Source of the DNA: PFJX01 sp038215555
GTDB taxonomy: Bacteria > Pseudomonadota > Gammaproteobacteria > Burkholderiales > Thiobacillaceae
Direction of reading: 5' to 3'
DNA: 41,159 bases
Assembly (NCBI GenBank): GCA_038215555.1
Contig: JBBQQT010000013.1
Span: 1 to 41,159 of the forward strand
Positions within the stretch are counted from its first letter, which is position 1, and every line of letters begins with the position of its first letter. A program made the position numbers and the translations under genes. Shown here in pieces: positions 1 through 7,693 of this stretch. The notes under the pieces are model-generated. The model ran no database searches. It was not told the origin of the DNA and saw only the letters and a list, made by a program, of their open reading frames with translations.

Positions 1-44
1 ATCGGCCCTAGCTTGGGGGGGCCCATGCCCCCCGGTCTGCCATC

Positions 45-68
45 ACGGGACTGTGTGTTTCACGTTAA
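45..68. repeat. 24-bp repeat shared with 29404-29427
   Basis: These 24 bases recur exactly, in inverted orientation, at 29404-29427. Both copies lie in non-coding DNA beside other palindromes. The first 304 bases of the window contain no gene: a G7/C6 hairpin at about 15-34, this repeat, then the nested palindrome at 104-287. It is probably an edge of a dispersed element, but its full extent cannot be judged from two copies. Confidence 0.6.
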
Positions 69-103
69 TTAAATTGGGGCGCAAGCTCAATGCCTGACAG
101 ACT

Positions 104-287
104 CACGGTGAATTTGTTCTACCCGTTCTCCGTCATTCAGGCGTAGGGCGGATGAGCGAAGCGGTAGCCGCCGAATGGCCGCGAGATGCTCATACGGCGG
201 AAGGCGCTTCGCTCATCCGCCCTACAGTTGGGTCAAGCCCGGAATGACGTAAATTCAGTGGGTTAGTGCGAGAACAAATTCACCGTG
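104..287. repeat. Nested palindromic element with a REP-like core
   Basis: The outer arms, 17 bases at 104-120 and 271-287, are perfect reverse complements. Inside them an 8-bp pair (131-138 and 242-249) brackets a perfect 21-bp pair (143-163 and 205-225). The inner pair starts with GTAGGGCGGATGAGCG. A GTAG head on a palindrome is typical of REP sequences mobilised by REP-associated tyrosine transposases; no such transposase is visible in this window. The element sits just downstream of the stop codon of the beta-barrel gene (305), where it could also end or stabilise that transcript. Confidence 0.75.
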
Positions 288-304
288 CCGACAGGCTGGC
301 GATG

Positions 305-1921
305 TCAGAAGTTGTAACGGACTTCCGTGTAGACCCGATCCTTGTTGTCGAACTGGCCGAACAGGCCAGTGGCTTTGCCGCCAAAAACATCTGCGCCTGC
401 GGCCAGCCGCCAGTTGCCGTCCAGTCGCCAAGTGACTTTGAACTGGGCCAGCCAGTCGTTGCGATTGAGGCTGCGGATGAACAACAACTTGGGCTCGATT
501 TTGGGATGCAAAGCCTGGGTGCTGAACAGGAAGGAAAAGCCGCTCTCGTTGGCGTCGAGCAGCATGCCCGGGTCATGGTCGGGGAACCAGCGCTGATAGA
601 GCTGGACGTTGAAGCGGGTTTCCTGCGGGAAACTCCATTCCAGTCCGACGATGTAGTCGAGCAGGTTCTGCTTGACCAGACCATCCGGGTCGGTCGGCGT
701 CAAAACGTTGAACAGCTTGTCTTTGGTGTAAACCGCTTCAGCTTTCAAGACCATCGGGCCCAAGTCCTTGCCGAGCGTGGCGCCGACTTGATGGATGCGC
801 TCATGAATCGGCTGGTAGAGGGTGGGCGACAGTCGGGTAAAGGCGGCGGTGGGGTCGTTGGTGCTATATAAAAACCCGGACAGATCCCAGCCCGACTTGA
901 TGTAGGAGAGACGCGCGCCGTAGGCGGAATCACTCAGCCCCACCGGCTTGCTTTCGCGGGCGATGCTGACGCCAGTGGGTGGGTTGAAAGGATAGAACTC
1001 TGCGCCCGGCTTGCCGATGTTGTCGTAGGTCATGCGCGGTATCCAGACGCCTTCGGCATGAAAGTCGCCGTTGAAGTATTCAGCGCGCGCGGCCCACTGG
1101 GGGATGCGCAGGATTTCGAAATCGGGCAGGGCGAGTTCGCGCAGGTCTTTGGCGGACACGACATCGGCGAAGAAAAGTCCGGCCATTTCTCCCCAGATGA
1201 TGTGCTGGCGACCAAGGCGAAACTCCCAGTCATTGGCGGGGATGTCGATATAGGCTTCGCGGATCTGTGCTTCCAGCCGCTGGTCGTTACCGACGGCGCG
1301 GTTGTAGTAGTCGGTCAGGTCGTAGATGGGGTCGTAGTGCAGCCGTCCGCCCAGCTTCCAGGAGACTCCGCCGGAAAACTGGCCGGTGCTGGAAAGATCG
1401 AGGGTGTTGCGAAATTTGGTCCAGTGCGTCGGCGATTCGTAGGCATAGGCCAGGTCATTCTGGAAGAAGCCGGTGATACGCGCCGGACTGGGCTTGGGCG
1501 GGGTTGCCTGGGCCGGTTGGGCGGTCTCTACGGCTGCAGTTGGCGGAATTTGCGGCGGCTGGAGGCCAAACAAGGCGTCCATGGTGGCAGGATTTTCTGG
1601 CGCGCTGGCGGGTGGCGTGACTGCGGCAACAGGCGGTGCTTCTGCCGGTGGCGGCGGGGCGGCTGGTCCACCGAACAAGGCATCCACGGAGGTGACTTCT
1701 GTTTCCGGCACGACGGGCGCAGTGGTGGCGCGAGGAGGTGCAGCTTTCGGTGCAGGCGCCGGGCCGCCAAACAGATCATCCAGCGATTGCGGCCCCGCTT
1801 TCTTGTCTTTGGCGTGCGCGGGCTCGGAAAAAACGACGCCGTCCAGCACGAAGATCAATAGCAGTGCGCCCAGCATGTGGCCGGGGCGAGCCGGCAGGTG
1901 ATGTTTCAATCGTCGATTCAT
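305..1921 (-). CDS. Outer-membrane beta-barrel protein, DUF1302-like, with proline-rich N-terminal linker
   Basis: The 538-residue protein begins with a signal peptide (about residues 1-38, ending AHA). A proline/alanine-rich linker to about residue 147 carries three copies of a DALFGGP-type motif (residues 47-54, 79-86, 114-120). From about residue 149 the sequence alternates polar and aromatic residues, as in a transmembrane beta-barrel, and ends in YNF, the C-terminal phenylalanine expected of BAM substrates. It contains the GRQHIIWGE and GLFFADVVS type segments seen in DUF1302-like porins. Its start is 9 bases after the FHA-ABC gene, so the two are probably co-transcribed. I infer it is the outer-membrane component of the adjacent transport system; the substrate is unknown. 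Residue 16 (Met) is an alternative start giving a more typical signal peptide. Confidence 0.75.
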   Translation of the reverse strand: MNRRLKHHLPARPGHMLGALLLIFVLDGVVFSEPAHAKDKKAGPQSLDDLFGGPAPAPKAAPPRATTAPVVPETEVTSVDALFGGPAAPPPPAEAPPVAAVTPPASAPENPATMDALFGLQPPQIPPTAAVETAQPAQATPPKPSPARITGFFQNDLAYAYESPTHWTKFRNTLDLSSTGQFSGGVSWKLGGRLHYDPIYDLTDYYNRAVGNDQRLEAQIREAYIDIPANDWEFRLGRQHIIWGEMAGLFFADVVSAKDLRELALPDFEILRIPQWAARAEYFNGDFHAEGVWIPRMTYDNIGKPGAEFYPFNPPTGVSIARESKPVGLSDSAYGARLSYIKSGWDLSGFLYSTNDPTAAFTRLSPTLYQPIHERIHQVGATLGKDLGPMVLKAEAVYTKDKLFNVLTPTDPDGLVKQNLLDYIVGLEWSFPQETRFNVQLYQRWFPDHDPGMLLDANESGFSFLFSTQALHPKIEPKLLFIRSLNRNDWLAQFKVTWRLDGNWRLAAGADVFGGKATGLFGQFDNKDRVYTEVRYNF

Positions 1922-1930
1922 GGTTTTTCC

Positions 1931-2914
1931 CTATTCAACAATCTGGCCATCGCTTAGTTCGATCACCCGGTCGGCCATTTCCATGACGCGGGGGTCGTGA
2001 GTGGAAAATATGAAGGTCACGCCTTCTTGCTGGTTGAGCTCACGCATCAGCGCGAGGATTTCTCCACCGGTCTTGCGGTCGAGGTTGGCGGTGGGTTCGT
2101 CCGCCAGGATGATCTTGGGCTTGGTGGCCAGAGCGCGGGCAATGGCGACGCGTTGTCGCTGGCCGCCGCTCAATTCGTTCGGACGGTGGCCGCCGAAGCG
2201 CTCCAGGCCGACGACTCGCAGCGCATGCTCGACCCGCTTCCGGCTTTCTTCCTTGCTGAGGTCTCGCTTCTGCATGAGGGGATATTCCACATTCTCCCAG
2301 GCCGAAAGCACAGGCAGCAAATTGAAGGTCTGAAATACAAAACCCAGTGTATGCAAGCGCAGATCAGCCAGATCGTCGGCCGTTCTGGCACTCACATCCT
2401 GCCCCTGAATCAGGATGCTGCCTTCGCTGGGTGAGTCGATACATCCGATCATGTTGAGCAAGGTCGACTTGCCGCTCCCTGATGGCCCAGCCAGGGCCAG
2501 AAACTCACCTTCGAATACCACGATAGAAACATTGCTCAAGGCGATGACGATTTGTTCGCCGAGCGTGTAGCGCTTGCTGACCTCTCTGACTTCAACCACT
2601 CGCTGCGCTGACTTTGCCTCAGCTTCTACGTCGATGACGAACTGAAGCAAAAAGGGAGGAATTGCGATCAGGTCGCCATCGTGCAACTGCTCTCGCTGGA
2701 TTCTGAGCTTGTTAAGAAAGACGCCACCTTGGCTGCCCAAATCTTCCAGAAAATAACCCTCCTCATCGAGGGTCACGCGCGCATGCCTACGGCTGACACT
2801 TTTCCCTTCCAGATGAATTTCGCACTCGTTGGCGCGGCCGATCAAGGAGGACGACCGATAGAGGCGGATGTTTTGCAGAACCTGCTGGTTCTGCCAGATC
2901 AGAATTCTTGCCAT
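1931..2914 (-). CDS. ABC transporter ATP-binding protein with N-terminal FHA domain
   Basis: The first ~95 of 327 residues form a forkhead-associated domain: GR at 26-27, SRRH at 41-44, a GS turn at 60-61 and an Asn at 68. FHA domains bind phosphothreonine peptides. Residues ~107-327 are a LolD/MacB-type ATPase with Walker A GPSGSGKST (143-151), Q-loop Gln195, signature LSGGQ (248-252), Walker B IILADEP (268-274) and H-loop His306. All catalytic motifs are intact. The fusion implies that assembly or activity is controlled by a Ser/Thr kinase, although no kinase is seen here. The likely membrane partners are the two permeases at 3904-6352 on the same strand, separated from it by the opposite-strand LolA-like gene. 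The barrel gene follows immediately downstream. Confidence 0.92.
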   Translation of the reverse strand: MARILIWQNQQVLQNIRLYRSSSLIGRANECEIHLEGKSVSRRHARVTLDEEGYFLEDLGSQGGVFLNKLRIQREQLHDGDLIAIPPFLLQFVIDVEAEAKSAQRVVEVREVSKRYTLGEQIVIALSNVSIVVFEGEFLALAGPSGSGKSTLLNMIGCIDSPSEGSILIQGQDVSARTADDLADLRLHTLGFVFQTFNLLPVLSAWENVEYPLMQKRDLSKEESRKRVEHALRVVGLERFGGHRPNELSGGQRQRVAIARALATKPKIILADEPTANLDRKTGGEILALMRELNQQEGVTFIFSTHDPRVMEMADRVIELSDGQIVE

Positions 2915-2948
2915 GGTTCACTCTGAAGCGGCATCAAGCGTGCGCGTT

Positions 2949-2984
2949 AAAGGGGATAAGAAAGGGGAAAAGAAAGGGGAAAAT
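2949..2984. repeat. Three tandem 12-bp repeats in a divergent promoter region
   Basis: Three consecutive 12-base units of the form AAAGGGGAWAAG occupy the 193-base gap between the FHA-ABC gene (reading left) and the LolA-like gene (reading right). Closer to the LolA-like gene, at 3053-3061, is TGCTACACT, which fits an extended -10 element (TGnTAnAnT), but no good -35 box lies at normal spacing. The repeats could be a regulator-binding array or simple slippage. Confidence 0.6.
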
Positions 2985-3107
2985 TGCGCTTGGAAGTGAA
3001 TCAATTGCATCCTGCTCCGGTCTGTTGTGCTTTTAAGCGACTTATTTGGCGATGCTACACTTTCTCTTGGCGATGTTGAATTTGGCATTTTCTAACTGGA
3101 AACCGAT

Positions 3108-3896
3108 ATGAATTTAGCACGTATGGCCCGGCAACTGTTTTGGCCTTGTATGGCAACAATATGCGCACTATCGATGCTCACAGGCACGCCGGCAATAGCT
3201 GAGGACGAAAGCGCGCAATCGTCACTCGCGCGGGAAGTTCTGAGCCGCGCTGAGCGTATCCGTTTTCCGGAAACCGGCTTTCAGGTGGATATCAACATCA
3301 CCACAACTGAGCCGAACGTCGAGCCGGAACTGCGGTCGTACCGCATTCTTTCCAACGGCAATGCCCAAACGCTGGTTCAAACCACCGCGCCGGCGATCGA
3401 CCGCAATCAGATTCTGTTGATGCGGGATCATGACCTGTGGGTATTCCTACCCAACCTGTCGCAGCCGATCCGCTTGCCGCTTTCACAGCGACTGACCGGC
3501 CAGGTGGCGAATGGCGACCTGGCGCGCGCCAACTTCGTGGGCGATTACACACCCAACATTCTGCGCAGCGAAAAAATCGGCGGCGAGGCGCACCATGTCT
3601 TGCAGTTGGATGCGGTTGATCGTTGGGTGACTTACAACAAGGTGCTGTACTGGGTGAACGCTCGCAACAGCCGCCCCTACAAGGCCGAGTTTTATACCTT
3701 GTCCGGCCGTTTACTGAAGGTTTGCCACTACCAGAACTTTAAATCCATGGGCGGCGAGGTGCGGCCAACCCGGCTGGTCATCGAGGACGCCCTGCGCAGC
3801 GGCAATCGTTCGATGCTTGAATATTCCGGCATGGTCGAGCGGGAATTGCCGGACCGGATATTCACCAAGGACTATCTGAAAAAGTTGAGCCGCTGA
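3108..3896 (+). CDS. LolA-like periplasmic protein (outer membrane lipoprotein-sorting family)
   Basis: The 262-residue protein has a clear signal peptide (positively charged start, hydrophobic core, cleavage near AIA at ~31-33). The mature part resembles the COG2834 group of LolA-fold proteins, which bind acyl chains in a half-barrel. Visible features are the RSYRIL segment at ~80, LWVFLPNLSQPIRLPLSQRL at ~112-131, and a C-terminal part with VRPTRLVIEDA. It lacks the lipobox of a lipoprotein. It is transcribed against the genes on either side, and its stop is 7 bases from the stop of the permease at 3904. Such proteins often sit with LolCE/MacB-like permeases or MMPL pumps, so it is probably the periplasmic carrier of this system. 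The cargo (lipoprotein, glycolipid or other lipid) cannot be read from sequence. Confidence 0.8.
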   Translation: MNLARMARQLFWPCMATICALSMLTGTPAIAEDESAQSSLAREVLSRAERIRFPETGFQVDINITTTEPNVEPELRSYRILSNGNAQTLVQTTAPAIDRNQILLMRDHDLWVFLPNLSQPIRLPLSQRLTGQVANGDLARANFVGDYTPNILRSEKIGGEAHHVLQLDAVDRWVTYNKVLYWVNARNSRPYKAEFYTLSGRLLKVCHYQNFKSMGGEVRPTRLVIEDALRSGNRSMLEYSGMVERELPDRIFTKDYLKKLSR

Positions 3897-3903
3897 GCAC
3901 GGC

Positions 3904-5115
3904 TCAAACGTTGTGACGCAAGGCTTCCACGACCGGCAGTTGGGAGGCCCTGCGTCCCGGCAGCACGGCCGCCAGCGCTGCCGCCAATGATCCGATCAGC
4001 AACGCGATTCCCATCACCCAAGGTACCAGATGGATCGACGCGGTGTATTCGGCATTGGAACCCGGCGGCGGCGGCATGGTGATGCCTATACCCGATATCG
4101 CAGCTGCGATGCCGCCGCCTACGAGCAGTCCGAGCACACTCCCAATCAAGCCCAGCAAGGTGTATTCGAGCATCACCAACTGGAAAACCCGACTGCGGCG
4201 CTGCCCTATCGCCAGCATGGTGCCGAATTCGCCAGTGCGTTCGTAAACTGCCATGTTTACGGTGCTGGCCACGCTCAGCACCAGCATGACCATGATGATG
4301 AACTGCAAGGCGCCAAATTGACGGCGGTAAAGCGCCACGGTTTTTTCATAGAAGTCGGCCAATTGGTACCAGGGTTTCACCTCGTAAGCCTCGACGCCGA
4401 TTTTCTGCTTGATCGCGGCCATCACCGCATCCGTCGCCATGCTGTCATCCAACGATAGGACGATGCCATGCACCGCGCTGGTATTCAGCAATTCCTGCGC
4501 GGATGCCATCGGAATCCGTACTGCGCGGTCGTCGTACTCCTTGAAGAAGGTGCGGAATACGCCAACGATCTCGTATTCCAGTGTATTCAGCGCGCCTTCT
4601 GGCGTATTGACCATCAACGTCACGAAGCCACCCGGCTTCAGGTGCAGCGAAGCGGCAACCCCTTCGCCGATGATCACGCCATTCTGGTCGGTATCCTTCA
4701 ATTGCCGCCCAGCGACGATGGTCATTGCGCTACCGAGCTTGGCTTCCTTGTCGGGTTCGACGCCCTCCCCAATGATCGGCAGATCGGCACGGCCGTTATT
4801 AGCCAGACCGGAGAAGCTGATGCGTGCCATGACATCCTGAACATGCGGCAGCGCGGCTACGGCTTGCGTCAGCGGTTTCGCATCGGCGATCAGATAGCGG
4901 GCGGGTTCGCGTTTGCCATATTCCAGGAAACCTTTACGGTAGATCTGGAGATGACCAATGCGGGAATGGATGGTCGCTTCCCGCAACTGGACGAATACGT
5001 CCTCGACGAAACCGCCGCTGACGATGATCGAAGCCACCCCAGAGACAATAGCCGCCAGAGTCAGCAACGTGCGCAGGCGATTTCTGAAGATGTTGCGAAA
5101 GGCAAGTTTCAGCAT
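3904..5115 (-). CDS. ABC transporter permease, LolC/E-MacB type (second of pair)
   Basis: The 403-residue protein has the FtsX/MacB topology: one N-terminal membrane segment (~15-37), a large periplasmic domain (~40-270, MacB_PCD type) and three C-terminal segments (around 272-292, 318-345 and 365-390). The FtsX-domain phrase YERTGEFGTMLAIGQRR marks the coupling helix that meets the ATPase. It lies 13 bases downstream of the other permease gene and is related to it, so the pair probably forms a heterodimer with the FHA-ATPase, as LolC and LolE do with LolD. The C-terminal end RHNV parallels RHNI in its partner. Convergent with the LolA-like gene. Confidence 0.9.
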   Translation of the reverse strand: MLKLAFRNIFRNRLRTLLTLAAIVSGVASIIVSGGFVEDVFVQLREATIHSRIGHLQIYRKGFLEYGKREPARYLIADAKPLTQAVAALPHVQDVMARISFSGLANNGRADLPIIGEGVEPDKEAKLGSAMTIVAGRQLKDTDQNGVIIGEGVAASLHLKPGGFVTLMVNTPEGALNTLEYEIVGVFRTFFKEYDDRAVRIPMASAQELLNTSAVHGIVLSLDDSMATDAVMAAIKQKIGVEAYEVKPWYQLADFYEKTVALYRRQFGALQFIIMVMLVLSVASTVNMAVYERTGEFGTMLAIGQRRSRVFQLVMLEYTLLGLIGSVLGLLVGGGIAAAISGIGITMPPPPGSNAEYTASIHLVPWVMGIALLIGSLAAALAAVLPGRRASQLPVVEALRHNV

Positions 5116-5128
5116 GGATTCAGGTTGC

Positions 5129-6352
5129 CTAAATATTGTGTCTGAGCGCGTTGATGATCTGCATGCGTGACGCCTTCCAAGAGGGATAAATGCCCGCCAT
5201 CACGGTAGTCGTGAAAGCGATGCCAAAAGCCGTGACCAAGACGCTCCAGGTTGCACGAATCTCACCCCGGTAGCCCTCCTCCATGCCGGGTGGAGGCGGC
5301 ATTGGGATGCCGATGAAGGAGATCAACTCCGCCAGGCCATAACCCACCAGAACCCCTATTCCGCAGCCAGTCAATGCCAGCAACAGGCTTTCGATAGCGA
5401 ACAATTGCATGACCTTGCTGCGCTTGAAGCCGATGGCAAGCAAGGTGCCAATCTCGCCGGTACGTTCCAGCACATTCATGATCAGCATATTGGATATGCT
5501 CAAAATGATGATGCAGCCGATGATCAGCTTGAGCACCAGCATCTGCCGCGAAAACAGCGTGACCGTCTTGTTGTAGAAATCCGCCCGCTCGTACCATGGC
5601 ACGAATTCAAGGGTGGCGGCCTGGGCTGAATAGGTTTTACGGAACTGCCCAAGGTAAGCGTCCGTCCGCTCTGTGTCGTCGAGCAACACCAGCCATGTGT
5701 GGGCGCCGTTGACCCGCAGCAGCGATTGGGCAAGACCCAGCGGCAAACGAAGTGCGGAGTCGTCGTAGGCCTGGCTGGCGGTGATGAAGATGCCTGCCAC
5801 GGTGGCTTCGATGGCGTTAATTCCCCTGCTTGAAGGCGTCGCCAGAATAGCCACCGTGGCACCCGGTCCGACGCCAAGATTACGCGCCAGGCCGCGTCCC
5901 AGTATGACCTCCTTGGCATGGGATCCAGACAGATCGCGACCTTCGACGATGCGGAATGCCTTGCTCAGCTCAGCTTCCTTCGCCGGGTCGACGCCATCCG
6001 CCAGAAATGACACCGTGGTTTCGCCGTGGCTGATCAGGCCGTTGACCGTCAGCCTGGGCGCCACCAGTTTGACGCCGGGCAACTTCGCGATTGCGTCACG
6101 TTGCGGCAAGGTATCAGGAAGGATGAAGGCAAATGGATCGGCCGCACCGGCCTTCAGATAGCCGGGCCGTACGACCTGAATATGTCCAAGTTGCGACTGG
6201 ATGGTGCCCTCGCGCATTGCCCAGAAGATCCACTGGGCAAATCCATCCGCCAGAACCATGGAAATGACACCGGCCGCGACGGTCAACAAGGCGATCAGCG
6301 CGCGGCGCCGATTCCGTATCAGATTGCGTGCCGCTATGAGAATGTCATCCAT
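5129..6352 (-). CDS. ABC transporter permease, LolC/E-MacB type (first of pair)
   Basis: The 407-residue protein is a paralogue of the permease just downstream and has the same one-plus-three membrane-segment layout with a periplasmic domain between. The coupling segment is LERTGEIGTLLAIGFKR. A short PMPPPPGMEEGYRGE loop precedes the last membrane segment; the partner has the equivalent TMPPPPGSN. Start at 6352. The gene lies 44 bases downstream of the glycosyltransferase gene on the same strand, consistent with one operon (nitroreductase-like, glycosyltransferase, permease, permease). Whether the machine exports a substrate or extracts it from the inner membrane cannot be decided from sequence. 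Confidence 0.9.
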   Translation of the reverse strand: MDDILIAARNLIRNRRRALIALLTVAAGVISMVLADGFAQWIFWAMREGTIQSQLGHIQVVRPGYLKAGAADPFAFILPDTLPQRDAIAKLPGVKLVAPRLTVNGLISHGETTVSFLADGVDPAKEAELSKAFRIVEGRDLSGSHAKEVILGRGLARNLGVGPGATVAILATPSSRGINAIEATVAGIFITASQAYDDSALRLPLGLAQSLLRVNGAHTWLVLLDDTERTDAYLGQFRKTYSAQAATLEFVPWYERADFYNKTVTLFSRQMLVLKLIIGCIIILSISNMLIMNVLERTGEIGTLLAIGFKRSKVMQLFAIESLLLALTGCGIGVLVGYGLAELISFIGIPMPPPPGMEEGYRGEIRATWSVLVTAFGIAFTTTVMAGIYPSWKASRMQIINALRHNI

Positions 6353-6396
6353 GATTGACTATCGTTTTTGGGTTGGCTGATTCTACTTCTTACGAC

Positions 6397-7638
6397 TCAG
6401 CCTGTTGGACCGAGATTGGCATGGGATTGCCGCGACGATAAGCCATCGAGTAAGTCTTGAAATGCCGCCGCTCCGTCGTGTCGCCGCACTGCGATAGAGA
6501 GCCTGCCGGCGTTTTCCCGTATCACATCCGATTCCAGCGCTTGGTGGACCGCATGCTGGATGTCGCGGCGCGAGGCCTTGGCGGCCCGAACCAGATAACC
6601 GGCACCAGCAGCTTCTATCAGACTCATGTTGAGATATTGGTCGAGATTGCTGGCAAGGCCAATGATTGGGATGCCCGCTGCCAGCCCCTGATAACTGGTG
6701 GGACTGCCGCCGTTGCAGATCACCAGCGCGGCGCGAGCAGCGGCTTGGCCGCCGGGCAGGAAAGCACTCAACCAGGCATTTTTTGGAATGACGCCGGCCG
6801 GCGGATGGCCGGCGTGGGCGACGATGACGCTGACCGGCAAAGGGGCGAGCGCTTGCAGGATGTCGGGCAGGCGCTTGGCCTGTCCGGAACTGCCCAGCGT
6901 GACATAGACGATGGGCTTGTCATGCGGGACTGCTTGCCACCAGTCCGGCAAGTCGACTTGCGGCGACCAGGCGATGGGGCCAATAAAATGATGGTTGGTT
7001 GGCAGATCGCGGGTGGGCACGATTTCCGGTACGTCGGCATAGAGCACATGGTCCGCCTCGGTGTAGGCGTGACGAAGGTCGGCGGGCAGTGGCGGCAAAC
7101 CGTAATGCTTGCGTGCCTGGTTGATCGGGCGGGCATGCAGGGCGAAGGCGATAGGGCGCGCCAGGGTGAACAGAAATTGCCCCAGCCTCACGCCGGCGAA
7201 GCGGACCAAGGGAATATCAGGTACCGGATAGCGCAAGCGAGCGTAGGGGCTCCAGTAGGCGTTGCTGATGTTGAAGTAGGGAATACCGGCCAACCGAGCA
7301 CTGATGCCGAGCGACAGGCGAAAATCGCCGACCACTGCGGCGGGGCGATATTCATTGAGCAACTTCAGGTCTGCCTCGACATAATCGATCAATGTCGCGG
7401 CGTCGTAGATGGGGTTGCCCTGCGCGATGGCCTTGAAAAATCGTTGCGCGGGGATGGTGACAATTGGCCGGGTCGGGTAGGGCAGTTCGCCCAGCAAGGC
7501 GTTGTAACGCGGGTCGCAGGCCAGGCAGACGTCGAAACGGTGGGCATCCAGCCCGCTGGCAAGGGCGCTGGCGCGCGCGACGTGCGCCAGCGTGACGGCC
7601 TCGGCGATGAATAGAATTTTGCGTTTTTCAGTGGGCAT
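6397..7638 (-). CDS. Glycosyltransferase, GT1/UGT-like (MGT type)
   Basis: The 413-residue protein has the two-Rossmann-domain plan of GT-B enzymes of the UDP-glycosyltransferase/macrolide glycosyltransferase type. The N-terminal half starts KILFIAEAVTLAHVARA and contains VVGDFRLSLGISARLAGIPY (~100-120). The C-terminal half has the beta-strand IVYVTLGSSGQ (~243-253) and the nucleotide-sugar site phrase VICNGGSPTSYQGLAAGIP (~306-324), equivalent to the HGG-T--E signature of UGTs but with NGG in place of HGG. There is no signal peptide or membrane anchor, so it is probably cytoplasmic. Relatives glycosylate small lipophilic acceptors such as carotenoids, lipids and polyketides. Its position upstream of the two permeases suggests that it makes or decorates the cargo (inference). 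Confidence 0.8.
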   Translation of the reverse strand: MPTEKRKILFIAEAVTLAHVARASALASGLDAHRFDVCLACDPRYNALLGELPYPTRPIVTIPAQRFFKAIAQGNPIYDAATLIDYVEADLKLLNEYRPAAVVGDFRLSLGISARLAGIPYFNISNAYWSPYARLRYPVPDIPLVRFAGVRLGQFLFTLARPIAFALHARPINQARKHYGLPPLPADLRHAYTEADHVLYADVPEIVPTRDLPTNHHFIGPIAWSPQVDLPDWWQAVPHDKPIVYVTLGSSGQAKRLPDILQALAPLPVSVIVAHAGHPPAGVIPKNAWLSAFLPGGQAAARAALVICNGGSPTSYQGLAAGIPIIGLASNLDQYLNMSLIEAAGAGYLVRAAKASRRDIQHAVHQALESDVIRENAGRLSIAVRRHDGAAAFQDLLDGLSSRQSHANLGPTG

Positions 7639-7693
7639 GCGTGCAGGGCGGTTGGAATATCGAACTTGCGACCCTAACCATGTCTCACAACGC

